Part shown: piece after piece, positions 1-7,264 of the stretch
Numbering within the stretch: the stretch's first letter is position 1
Layout: every line of letters starts with the position of its first letter
DNA from: an uncultured Eubacteriales bacterium
GTDB lineage: Bacteria; Bacillota; Clostridia; Christensenellales; CAG-138
Assembly (NCBI GenBank): GCA_900550525.1
Contig: URSN01000072.1
Span: forward strand, 1-9,337
Length of the DNA stretch: 9,337 nucleotides
Direction of reading: 5' to 3'
Notes under the pieces: model-generated
What the model was told of the DNA's origin: nothing
Database searches by the model: none
Seen by the model: the letters and a program-made list of their open reading frames with translations, nothing else
Made by a program: the position numbers and the translations under genes

Positions 1-2992
1 GCGCGCCGGGGCACGCGGCCGCGCGCGCAAAGGCGGGCGGCGCGAACGCGGGCGCTGCGCCCGGCGGCTGCACGAGCGCGCGCACGGCGGCCGTGGACGG
101 CAGCGCCGCGGCGTCGGCAAACGGATAGCGCCAGGCCAGCCGCGCCTCCAGCGCGCCGGCCGCGCCCGCGTCCGGCGCGCCGATGGCGGGCAGCGCCCGC
201 TCCGCCTGCGGCGCGCGCAGGAACGTTTCGCGCGCATGCACCAGCGTGGGGCAGTGCGCGCGCGTGCCCATGAGCGCCCATTGCAGCGGCGCGCGGCAGG
301 CGAGCACCTCCAGGGGGGCCGGGGCCGTCACGGCCCGCTCGAGCAGCGCCTGCGCGCCGCGCCAGGAGCCGATGAGGATCAGCCGGTGCTGCGCGCGCGT
401 CATGGCCACATACAGCACGCGCAGCTCCTCGGCCAGCTGTTCGCGCAGCAGCCGCTGCGCGATGGCGCGGCGCACGGCCGTATCGCGCAGCACGCCGCCC
501 TCGAGCCATTTGAAGCCGAGCCCGGCCGTCCCGTGCAGCAGCAGCCGCTTGCGCTGCGCGTCCAGGTTGAAGCGCCGCCCCAGCCGGCAGACGAATACGA
601 CCGGGAACTCCAGTCCCTTGGAGCGGTGGATCGTCAGCAGGCGCACCACGTCCGCCCCGATCTGCTGCGCCGCGCCCATGTGCGCGCTGTTCTCACCGGC
701 GCGGTCCATGAAGCGCAAAAAGGCGGCCACGCCGCGCTCCGCTCCCCGCTCGAACGCGCGGGCGCGCTCGAGCAGCGCGTCCAGGTTCGCCTGCCGCTGC
801 GCGCCGCCGGAGAGCGCGCCCATCTGCGCGTACAGCCCCGTTTCCTCATACAGGCGCGCCAGCAGCGCGTCCACGGGCAGCAGCAGGCTGTCCTCCCGCC
901 AGGATGCGACGCGCGAGAGGAACGCCGCGCATTTGTGCGCGAGCGCCTGCGCGCCGCCGTCCTCCTGCGCGCTGTCCATCCCGTCCGCGCCCGGCTGCGC
1001 CGCGGCGCCATTTGCCGATCCGCCGTCCGCCTGCGCCGCGGCGGCCATGGCCGCGAGCGCGTCAAAGAACGTGCCCTCGCGCGTGCGCATGCGGATGCGC
1101 GCCAGCTCCTGCGCCGTGAACGGCTCCGTCCCCGCGCCCGTGGCGCGCAGCACGGACAGCAGCGGGATGTCCTGCCGCCGGTTGTCGATCACGCGCAGGA
1201 GGTTGAGCGCGAGCATGACCTCGATGGAATCGAAATAGCCGCCGCTCATCTGCGCATAGCAGGGGATGCCCTCCTGCGCGAGCGCGGCGGCAAACTGCGC
1301 CGCCTCGCCCTTGGCGCGCAGCAGGATGGCAAAATCGCCATAGCGCAGCGGCCGCAGCTTGCCCGTCGCGCGGTCGGGGATGCTCCCGCGCGCCATCAGC
1401 TCGCGGATGCGGCGCGCCGCCAGCCGCGCTTCGACCTCCGCGTCGAGCGCGTCCTCGAGCGGGTCGTCCTCCGCCGCGCCGTCCGCCGCGTCCGTCTCCT
1501 CCGCCGCGCCGCCACGCTCGATCAGGTGCAGCTCCGCCCCGCCTTCGAGCTCCGGCCGCCCCGGCACAAGGCGCGCGCGCGCGTCATAGTCCAGCTCGCC
1601 GGCCTCGCGCGTGAGGACGGCGGCGAACAGGTCGTTCACGCAGGCGAGCACGTCCGGCGCGCTGCGGAAGTTGTGCGACAGGTCGATGCGGCTGCCGGCA
1701 CCGCCGGTGAATCGCCTGAGCTTTTGCAAAAACAGCATCGGGTCCGCCTGGCGGAAACGATAGATGGACTGCTTTACATCGCCCACCAGGAACAGGTTGT
1801 CCGGCCGGCGAATCGCCTCCAGCAGCGCCTCCTGCACGCGGTTGCTGTCCTGGTATTCGTCCACGGCGATGTGGACGAAGCGCTCCCGGTATTCGGCGGC
1901 GACGGCCGCGTCCTCGAGCAGGCGGAGCGCGAGGTGCTCGAGGTCCGCATAATCCAGCACGCCCAGCCGGCGCTTCTCCTGCTCATAGGCCGAAAGATAG
2001 GCCATGACCACCGCGCGCAGGGCCGCCGCGACGCCGCCCGCGCGGCCGAGCAGCGCCTCCTCCTCCCGCTCCGTGCGGGCAAACTGCGCCTGCTGGCGCG
2101 CCACGAGCTTTTTGAGCGCATCGCGCGCGGCCTTCACATCCGCCTTCTCCTCCTCCGCCGTGCCGCGCGGGAAGGTCAGCCGCGCGGGCGCGTAGGCAAA
2201 CAGCGCCGCGCGGTAGTCGTCGTAGCGCCGCTGCAGCAGCACGCCGCGCAGCTGCAGCAGGTCCGCGTCCAGCACGCCGGTCACGCCCGCAAAGGAGGGC
2301 GGCAGCGCGTCGCGCACGGCCTGCAGCGCAGAAAGCGCGTCCAGGTGCTCCGCGCGCGCCTCATCCACCACGTCGCGCAGCGCGCGGCGCAGCCAGGCGG
2401 GGTTTTCATAGCGGCGCGCGGCGCGGCGCAGCCACGTTTTGGGCGCGGGCTGCGTATCGAGGAACGCGGTCACATCCGACACCGCCTCCCACGCCGCGTC
2501 CTCGCTCCCAAAGGCGGCGAGCAGCGCGCGCCAGTGCGCGTCCTCATGCGCGCCGAAGGCGGTGAGCAGCGCGTCCTTCACGCGCTCGGCCAGCACGGGC
2601 GCTTCCAGCTCGTCGAGCACGCGCATCGAGGGCGGCAGCTCCAGCCGGTGCCCATGCCGGCGCAGCACGCGCGCGCAGAACGCGTCGATGGTGGTGATGT
2701 AGGCGCGGCCGACCGCGCCCGCCTGCGCGCGCAGATAGGCGCGCTGCGCCTCGTCCTGCGCCGCTGCCGCGGCGCCGCGCAGGCTCTTTTCGATGCGCTG
2801 CTTCATCTCCGCCGCCGCCGCGCGCGTGAAGGTGAGCACGAGCAGCCGGTCCACCGGCGTGCCCGCGGCCACGATGCGCGTGAGCCGCTCCGTCAGCACG
2901 GCGGTCTTGCCTGCGCCGGCCGCGGCCGATACGATCACGTTGCCGCGCGCCTCGATGGCGCGCTCCTGCGCTTGCGTCCAGTTGCCTGGCAT
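1..2992 (-). CDS. addA: ATP-dependent helicase/nuclease subunit A (AddA), 3' end cut off by the window
   Basis: AddA is the UvrD-like helicase and nuclease subunit of AddAB, which unwinds and resects double-strand breaks for RecA-dependent repair. The frame runs from the ATG at 2992 to base 1 without a stop, giving 997 residues. Visible superfamily 1 motifs, in order: Q-motif WTQAQ (5-9), Walker A AGAGKT (25-30), TTIDAFC (100-106), the Walker B region VDEYQDSN (377-384), GDVKQSIYRFR (404-414), an LSHNFRS motif, DNRRQDIP, TGLYAQMGALSGG, motif V TIHRSKGLEFP (787-797) and motif VI VLYVAMTRAQHR (859-870). The helicase core is therefore complete. The family is usually about 1150-1250 residues, so the missing part is the C-terminal RecB-type nuclease domain outside the window. 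The start is set by an AGGAGG ten bases upstream and by the Q-motif directly after it. It lies 25 bases after the addB stop, so the two are probably cotranscribed. Residues about 646-684 form an Ala/Gly-rich insertion. Family assignment is secure. Confidence 0.97.
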   Translation of the reverse strand, partial: MPGNWTQAQERAIEARGNVIVSAAAGAGKTAVLTERLTRIVAAGTPVDRLLVLTFTRAAAAEMKQRIEKSLRGAAAAAQDEAQRAYLRAQAGAVGRAYITTIDAFCARVLRRHGHRLELPPSMRVLDELEAPVLAERVKDALLTAFGAHEDAHWRALLAAFGSEDAAWEAVSDVTAFLDTQPAPKTWLRRAARRYENPAWLRRALRDVVDEARAEHLDALSALQAVRDALPPSFAGVTGVLDADLLQLRGVLLQRRYDDYRAALFAYAPARLTFPRGTAEEEKADVKAARDALKKLVARQQAQFARTEREEEALLGRAGGVAAALRAVVMAYLSAYEQEKRRLGVLDYADLEHLALRLLEDAAVAAEYRERFVHIAVDEYQDSNRVQEALLEAIRRPDNLFLVGDVKQSIYRFRQADPMLFLQKLRRFTGGAGSRIDLSHNFRSAPDVLACVNDLFAAVLTREAGELDYDARARLVPGRPELEGGAELHLIERGGAAEETDAADGAAEDDPLEDALDAEVEARLAARRIRELMARGSIPDRATGKLRPLRYGDFAILLRAKGEAAQFAAALAQEGIPCYAQMSGGYFDSIEVMLALNLLRVIDNRRQDIPLLSVLRATGAGTEPFTAQELARIRMRTREGTFFDALAAMAAAAQADGGSANGAAAQPGADGMDSAQEDGGAQALAHKCAAFLSRVASWREDSLLLPVDALLARLYEETGLYAQMGALSGGAQRQANLDALLERARAFERGAERGVAAFLRFMDRAGENSAHMGAAQQIGADVVRLLTIHRSKGLEFPVVFVCRLGRRFNLDAQRKRLLLHGTAGLGFKWLEGGVLRDTAVRRAIAQRLLREQLAEELRVLYVAMTRAQHRLILIGSWRGAQALLERAVTAPAPLEVLACRAPLQWALMGTRAHCPTLVHARETFLRAPQAERALPAIGAPDAGAAGALEARLAWRYPFADAAALPSTAAVRALVQPPGAAPAFAPPAFARAAACPGA

Positions 2993-3002
2993 GGGCGGCT
3001 TT

Positions 3003-3008
3003 CCTCCT
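3003..3008 (-). promoter_or_regulatory. Ribosome binding site of addA
   Basis: On the minus strand AGGAGG lies ten bases before the ATG at 2992, inside the 25-base gap after the addB stop codon. It fixes the addA start and shows that addA has its own translation signal rather than depending only on coupling to addB. Confidence 0.85.
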
Positions 3009-3017
3009 TTTGGGCGG

Positions 3018-6000
3018 CTATTTCCCCTTCAATTCCTCAAAAAACGCCTGCTGCGAGAGCGAGCGCCGCCGCCGCGTGCGGCAGGCGGGCAGGCGCGGGT
3101 CGAACCGGCAGACGCTGCGGTGCGGGCAGTAGGCGCACGCGCCCTCCGCCGGCGACGCCGCGGCCACGCCCTCGAGCATGCTCTCGAGCGCGGCGGCGGC
3201 CGAAATGCGCGCGGCGGCGAGCAGCGCGTCGAACTCCGGCGCGTCCACCGCGCCGGCCAGCGTGCCGTCCTTGCGGCGGCGCAGCCCGTACACGACAGAG
3301 GATGCGCCCGCCCTGTCCGCGCCGAGCCCCGCGTCGGTCAGCTCGACCACGCGCGCGTCGGAGAGCGTCAGCCCGCGCAGGCGGAACGCGGCGGCGAGCG
3401 CCTCCTCCGCCTCGCTGCCGTCCGGCACGGGCGGCACGCGCACGGGCATGTAGTACATCCCCGCGCCGCGCGCGCCGGAGCGCACCACGGCGGACAGGTA
3501 CAGCGGCAGCTGCAGCGTGAGCCCGTCGGCAATCGCCGCAAAGTCGAGCGCGCGCCCGCCGGTCTTGTAATCCACCACGCGGCACGCGTCGCCCGCGCGG
3601 TCCACGCGGTCGATCACGCCGTAGAGCAGCGCGCGCCGCCCGCCGGCGGTCACCAGCTCGATGGGCGGGAAGGCGCAGCCCTCGCCAAAGCGCACCTCCG
3701 TGCCCGCGATGTCGAACCCGCCTGCGGCCAGCTGCGCCACGATGGCGGCCACGCTCCGGCGCAGTGTCTCCACGAGCAGGAACAGCACCGCGCGCAGCCG
3801 CTCGTTGCCGAGCAGCACGCCGTCGTGGTGCGCGGCGATGACCTCCGGCAGCACCGCGTCGAGGAGCGACTGCTGCTGCGCCGGGGTCAGGCTGCGCGGC
3901 GAGAGCCCCTCCGCCTGCGCGCGGCGAAACACCGCGCAGAGCGCCTCATGGTAGAACGCGCCAAGGTCGGCCGGGCGTTCCCGGCTCTCCGGCCGCTCGG
4001 CGGCGCGCAGCCCGTAGGTCACAAAATGGCGGAACGGGCACGCGTTGAACTGTTCAAGGCGGCTGGCGCTCATGGCGAGCCGCTCGCCGTAGAGCGCGCG
4101 GGCGAGCGGGGCCGGCAGCACGTCGCCCGCCGCGCCGCGCCCCGCGCCGAGGATGCGGGCAAGCAGCGCCGGATCGCTCTTTGAAAATTGCGCGTACAGC
4201 GCGGGCAGCTCGGGCGGCAGCACGCCGTCCTCGGCCCGGCGGCGCAGCGCGGCCACCAGGCGCTCCAGCGCGTCCGCCCCGCACGAGGGCAGCGCGTCCG
4301 TGCGCACCAGGTCGGTGCCGGATGCGGCGCGCGGGAAGATCGCGCGCACGCGGGAAATGAGGGAGGAGGGCGGCAGCTCGCCCCCCTCCCCGGAGAACGG
4401 GGAGAACAGGTACAGCCGCTCCGTCGGGCGCGCCAGCGCCTCGTAGAGCATGAGCCGCTCATGCGCGGAAAGGAACGCGGCGCCGTGCATGCGCGGCAGG
4501 CCGAGCGCGGCGCGCGCGTCCCGCTCCGTCTCGTCGAGCAGGCCGTCGTCGGCATGGTCGCGCGGCAGCAGCCCCTCGCTGCACCCGAGCACGAACAGCG
4601 CGCGCACGGCGCCGCCGCCCGCGCGCGAGAGCGGGGAGAGGCGCAGCGCGTCGGACGTATCGGGGAGCACGCCGAGCGTCGCGCCCGAGAGCCCCTCCTC
4701 GAGCAGGGCGAGGAACTCCGCGCGGCCCATGCGCACATTGCCCAGGATCGCGTCGATCTGTTCGAGCAGCGCCGCAAGCGCGTTCCACACCTGCGCGTGC
4801 TCCTGCGCAAGCGGCACGCGCCCCTGGGCCATGAGCGCCTGCGCGCGGCGCTCGAGCTGGCCCTGCACGTCGAGCGCGGCGAGATAGTCGTAGCAGGCGC
4901 GCGCCTTGTCGGCGGCGGCGGGATTGCGCAGCCCCTCGCGCAGCATGAGCAGCGGGCCGGTCACGGCCTGGCGCACCGCCTCCGGGACCGCCGGCGCCTC
5001 GCCGCGCGTAAAGGGCGCGAGGAAGCGCGAAAAGCGCACGCCAAAGCGCAGCACATGGTTTTCAAACAGCTCCGCATCCTCGTGCGAAACGCCGGCGTAG
5101 CCGGTCTTGACCAGGTCGATCATATCGGCCGCGGCAAAGCCGCCCGCCACGGCGCGCACGGCGCAAAGCAGCAGCCGCGCCGCCGCATGGTCGCCCACCG
5201 GGCGGCGCGTGTCGAGGAACAGCGGCAGGCCGCGCGCGGCGCACACGCGCGCGAGCGTGCCCGCATATGCGTCCATGTCCGAGACGAGCACGGCCATGTC
5301 GCGGTAGCGCACGCCCTCGCGCGCGAGCGCGAGCACGGCGTCGCACAGCGCGCGCACCTCCGCGGTGCGGCTGTTCGCGCCAAAGACGGTCACCGCGGGC
5401 GCGGCCTGGCGGTACGGCTCGTCCGGGTAGACGAACAGGCGGCGTTCCAGATGTTCGAGCGCGGCGTCCGCGGCGCGGCGGCCGTCCAGGCGGCGCTCGA
5501 ACACCGGCAGGCCGAGGCGCGCGGCCATGGCCCTGAGCGCGGCGCACGCATCCGCGTTCGGGGCGAACACGTCCGCATCGGGCGACTGCTCGTCGAGCGT
5601 GAGCGCGACGGTCAGGCTCTGCGCCGCCCCCAGCAGCGCCTCCAAAAAGGAGAGCACCTGGCGCGTAACGGCCGGCAGCCCGTCCAGATAGATGGGCACG
5701 CCGCCTGCAAACGAGCCGGGCAGCAGCGCGGCGGCCGCGGCGTACAGGTCGTTCTCGGTCAGATAGCGTTCGGACAGGTACGCCTCCACGTCCGCATACA
5801 GCAGCGCCGTGTCGGCAAGTTTTTCAGACAGGAGCGAATCCTCCGGCAGCGCGGCGGCCGCGCCGTGCAGCATCTCGGGCGTGATGCCCGCCTGCTTGCA
5901 CGCGGCGATGAGCGCGGCGATCTCCCCGGCAAAGCCGTTTGCGCGCGCCACATGCGAAAAGGCGCGCAGCGATTGCTGCCGGTGCAGCGCGGCGCGGCGC

Positions 6001-6293
6001 ACGACCATGCGCACCCCCTGTTCGGTGAGGAAGGTCCGCCGCTCGCCCGCGGTGTGCAGCACGCGCTCGGACAGGCGCTCGAGGCTGAGCACCTGCACGC
6101 CGAACAGGCCGCCCGCCGCCTCGGCCACGCGCCGCTCCGCCTCGAAGGTATGCTGTTCGGGCACGATGAGGATTGCGCGCTCGCCGCGGCGCATGTGCGC
6201 GGCCAGCGCCTCCGTCAGCAGGCGGGTCTTGCCCGCGCCGGCGCGGCCGGTGATCAGGTGCAGGCCGGGACGCGGCCGTTCTGGTGCGGGCAT
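3018..6293 (-). CDS. addB: ATP-dependent helicase/deoxyribonuclease subunit B (AddB)
   Basis: AddB partners AddA in the double-strand-break resection complex. It has an inactive helicase-like fold, an N-terminal ATP-binding site and a C-terminal RecB-type nuclease stapled by an iron-sulphur cluster (family knowledge). The 1091-residue frame shows Walker A GRAGAGKT (16-23) and a VPEQHTFEAERR motif soon after. The four expected cluster cysteines are all present: C752 in FNACPFRHF, then C1053, C1056 and C1062 in CAYCPHRSVC. Nuclease residues are visible as D895 (GVIDRVDR), D908 and K910 (VDYKTGG) and Q928 (LQLPLYL), so the nuclease looks intact. The frame is open upstream to 6401, but the ATG at 6293 is chosen because AAGGAGGTT precedes it at ideal spacing and the Walker A follows within 22 residues; the upstream extension is Arg-rich and unlike the family. 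The first 470 bases also lie under the open MBL frame. The length is slightly short for the family (about 1150) but nothing catalytic is missing. Confidence 0.96.
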   Translation of the reverse strand: MPAPERPRPGLHLITGRAGAGKTRLLTEALAAHMRRGERAILIVPEQHTFEAERRVAEAAGGLFGVQVLSLERLSERVLHTAGERRTFLTEQGVRMVVRRAALHRQQSLRAFSHVARANGFAGEIAALIAACKQAGITPEMLHGAAAALPEDSLLSEKLADTALLYADVEAYLSERYLTENDLYAAAAALLPGSFAGGVPIYLDGLPAVTRQVLSFLEALLGAAQSLTVALTLDEQSPDADVFAPNADACAALRAMAARLGLPVFERRLDGRRAADAALEHLERRLFVYPDEPYRQAAPAVTVFGANSRTAEVRALCDAVLALAREGVRYRDMAVLVSDMDAYAGTLARVCAARGLPLFLDTRRPVGDHAAARLLLCAVRAVAGGFAAADMIDLVKTGYAGVSHEDAELFENHVLRFGVRFSRFLAPFTRGEAPAVPEAVRQAVTGPLLMLREGLRNPAAADKARACYDYLAALDVQGQLERRAQALMAQGRVPLAQEHAQVWNALAALLEQIDAILGNVRMGRAEFLALLEEGLSGATLGVLPDTSDALRLSPLSRAGGGAVRALFVLGCSEGLLPRDHADDGLLDETERDARAALGLPRMHGAAFLSAHERLMLYEALARPTERLYLFSPFSGEGGELPPSSLISRVRAIFPRAASGTDLVRTDALPSCGADALERLVAALRRRAEDGVLPPELPALYAQFSKSDPALLARILGAGRGAAGDVLPAPLARALYGERLAMSASRLEQFNACPFRHFVTYGLRAAERPESRERPADLGAFYHEALCAVFRRAQAEGLSPRSLTPAQQQSLLDAVLPEVIAAHHDGVLLGNERLRAVLFLLVETLRRSVAAIVAQLAAGGFDIAGTEVRFGEGCAFPPIELVTAGGRRALLYGVIDRVDRAGDACRVVDYKTGGRALDFAAIADGLTLQLPLYLSAVVRSGARGAGMYYMPVRVPPVPDGSEAEEALAAAFRLRGLTLSDARVVELTDAGLGADRAGASSVVYGLRRRKDGTLAGAVDAPEFDALLAAARISAAAALESMLEGVAAASPAEGACAYCPHRSVCRFDPRLPACRTRRRRSLSQQAFFEELKGK

Positions 6294-7158
6294 GGGCAAC
6301 CTCCTTGCTGTGCGCATGCGGCGGAGCCGGGGCGCGCGGTGGCGGGCGCGGCGCGCAGCGCGCCGCTGCGGCCGGGATACAGGGGAACGCGCCGGTGGCA
6401 TGGTCGCGCGCGGCGACGGTCACGCGCACCTCGCTGCCAAAGCCGGCCTCCTCTAGCGCGGCGCGCACCGTCACGGCGGCCAGCTCCGGCGTGTTGTTCT
6501 CGCGGGACAGGTGGCCCAGGAGAAACTCGCGCATGCCGCGCTTTGCCAGGCGCACGATGGCCGCCGCGGCGTCCTCGTTGCACAGGTGGCCCGTGCCGGA
6601 CAGGATGCGCCGCTTAAGCGGGTAGGGGTATGCGCCGCAGAGGAGCATATCCACATCGTGGTTGGCCTCGATGAGCAGCGCGCCGCTCCCGGTCACCAGG
6701 TCGAGCATCCGCTCGCTCACATGCCCCACGTCGGTCATCACCGCGCAGCGGCCGTCCGCATCCTCGAACAGGAAGCCGACCGCGTGCGCGCTGTCGTGCG
6801 GGGTGGAAAACGGAAGGATCTCCCCGCCGCCGAGGCGGAACGGGCGGTCCGGCTCGAACACGCGCACCTGTCCCGGCGGTATGGCGCCCACCGCCGCCGG
6901 GAGCGCGGCGAAGCACTCCGCCGCGGCGTACACGGGCAGGCCGTAGCGCCGCGCGAGCACGCCGGCGCCCTGCACATGGTCGATGTGCTCGTGCGTGAGC
7001 AGGATCGCGTCGAGCGCGCCTGCGCTTGCGCCGGCCTCGCCGAGCAGCGCCTCGATGCGCCGGCCGGTCGCGCCCGCGTCCACGAGCAGGCGCAGGCCGC
7101 CCATTTCGACATACGTGGCGGTGCCGCTGGAACCGCTGCACAGGGGGGAGAGCTGCAT
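5824..7158 (-). CDS. YycJ/WalJ-like MBL-fold metallo-hydrolase, with an abnormal open C-terminal extension
   Basis: This is a metallo-beta-lactamase-fold hydrolase close to the YycJ/WalJ group; those proteins are proposed to be two-metal DNA exonucleases, but I infer only the family here. The N-terminus reads SGSSGTATYV, as in YycJ. Metal ligands are visible as H56, H58, D60 and H61 (THEHIDH), D143 (MTDVGH) and H216 (GHLSRENN). Other family marks are PHDSAH (120-125), NHDVDML (166-172) and KRRILSGTGHLCNED (182-196). Recognisable family sequence ends near residue 262 (about base 6373), matching the usual length of about 264. The frame then stays open through a Pro/Ala/Arg-rich stretch and 470 bases inside addB, reaching a stop only at 5824 (444 residues in total). 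The functional product is probably about 262-290 residues. The start at 7158 is preferred over the ATG at 7185 because it has an upstream AAGGAAGG and matches family N-termini. It is the first gene of the likely operon with addB and addA, consistent with a DNA-repair role (inference). Confidence 0.85.
   Translation of the reverse strand: MQLSPLCSGSSGTATYVEMGGLRLLVDAGATGRRIEALLGEAGASAGALDAILLTHEHIDHVQGAGVLARRYGLPVYAAAECFAALPAAVGAIPPGQVRVFEPDRPFRLGGGEILPFSTPHDSAHAVGFLFEDADGRCAVMTDVGHVSERMLDLVTGSGALLIEANHDVDMLLCGAYPYPLKRRILSGTGHLCNEDAAAAIVRLAKRGMREFLLGHLSRENNTPELAAVTVRAALEEAGFGSEVRVTVAARDHATGAFPCIPAAAARCAPRPPPRAPAPPHAHSKEVAHARTRTAASRPAPDHRPRRRGQDPPADGGAGRAHAPRRARNPHRARTAYLRGGAARGRGGGRPVRRAGAQPRAPVRARAAHRGRAADLPHRTGGAHGRAPRRAAPAAIAARLFACGARKRLCRGDRRAHRRVQAGGHHARDAARRGRRAAGGFAPV
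6298..6306 (-). promoter_or_regulatory. Ribosome binding site of addB
   Basis: AAGGAGGTT on the minus strand is an almost perfect anti-16S match, ending four bases before the ATG at 6293. It decides the addB start against the longer open frame that begins at 6401. Confidence 0.88.
6348..6366 (-). repeat. GC hairpin between the MBL core and addB
   Basis: On the minus strand GCGGCGC and GCGCCGC form a perfect seven-base stem around a five-base loop. It sits just after the last recognisable MBL codons and about 40 bases before the addB ribosome binding site. No T-run follows, so it is not a standard terminator. It may only reflect base composition, or it may act as an mRNA processing or stability element. 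Confidence 0.4.
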
Positions 7159-7169
7159 GACGACAGGAA

Positions 7170-7177
7170 CCTTCCTT
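7170..7177 (-). promoter_or_regulatory. Ribosome binding site of the MBL hydrolase
   Basis: AAGGAAGG on the minus strand lies eleven bases before the ATG at 7158. The alternative ATG at 7185 has nothing comparable upstream and would fall only about nine bases after the predicted transcription start. This supports 7158 as the start. Confidence 0.65.
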
Positions 7178-7194
7178 CTTTTCATTGCTGAGAC

Positions 7195-7233
7195 GGTATC
7201 AGTATAGCATATTTTTCACCCGGATGTGATACC
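7195..7233. repeat. Inverted repeat GGTATCA...TGATACC framing the MBL promoter
   Basis: GGTATCA at 7195-7201 is the exact reverse complement of TGATACC at 7227-7233, with 25 bases between. The arm centres are 32 bases apart, about three helical turns. One arm overlaps the proposed -35 and the other lies between the -10 and the transcription start, as a looped operator would. A related GGTATAC at 7251-7257 overlaps the ispE -10. No regulator can be named. Confidence 0.4.
7201..7230 (-). promoter_or_regulatory. Sigma-A-like promoter for the MBL-addB-addA operon
   Basis: On the minus strand the extended -10 element TGCTATACT occupies 7209 down to 7201. ATCACA, a four-of-six match to the -35 consensus, lies at 7230-7225 with an 18-base spacer. 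Transcription would start near 7194 and give a leader of about 36 bases before the ATG at 7158. The AT-rich stretch here contrasts sharply with the surrounding GC-rich coding DNA. Confidence 0.7.
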
Positions 7234-7249
7234 TATCTGTTAAGGGCTG

Positions 7250-7258
7250 TGGTATACT
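7250..7258 (+). promoter_or_regulatory. Extended -10 promoter directly in front of ispE
   Basis: TGGTATACT is an extended -10 (TGn plus TATACT, five of six consensus bases) ending six bases before the ispE ATG. No good -35 is seen at 16-18 bases upstream, as is common for extended -10 promoters. The predicted transcription start falls on or within a base or two of the start codon at 7265. Confidence 0.65.
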
Positions 7259-7264
7259 GGCGTC

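Noticed and set aside
236..3520. A 1094-codon open frame on the plus strand opposite addA and the end of addB
   Set aside because: It is rich in Arg, Ala and Gln with no recognisable domain, lies antisense to a gene with all UvrD-family motifs, and is explained by the scarcity of stop codons in GC-rich DNA.
6294..6401. Upstream extension of addB to the ATG at 6401
   Set aside because: The extra 36 residues are mostly Arg, Ala and Pro, and the near-perfect ribosome binding site at 6298-6306 points to 6293.
4188..6617. An 809-codon open frame on the plus strand opposite addB and the MBL gene
   Set aside because: Low-complexity Arg/Ala/Gln/His composition and no motif. The opposite strand carries clear AddB and MBL motifs throughout.
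7159..7185. Alternative upstream ATG at 7185 for the MBL hydrolase
   Set aside because: No ribosome binding site precedes it, it would leave a leader of only about nine bases, and the added residues (KRRKVPVV) are not typical of YycJ N-termini.
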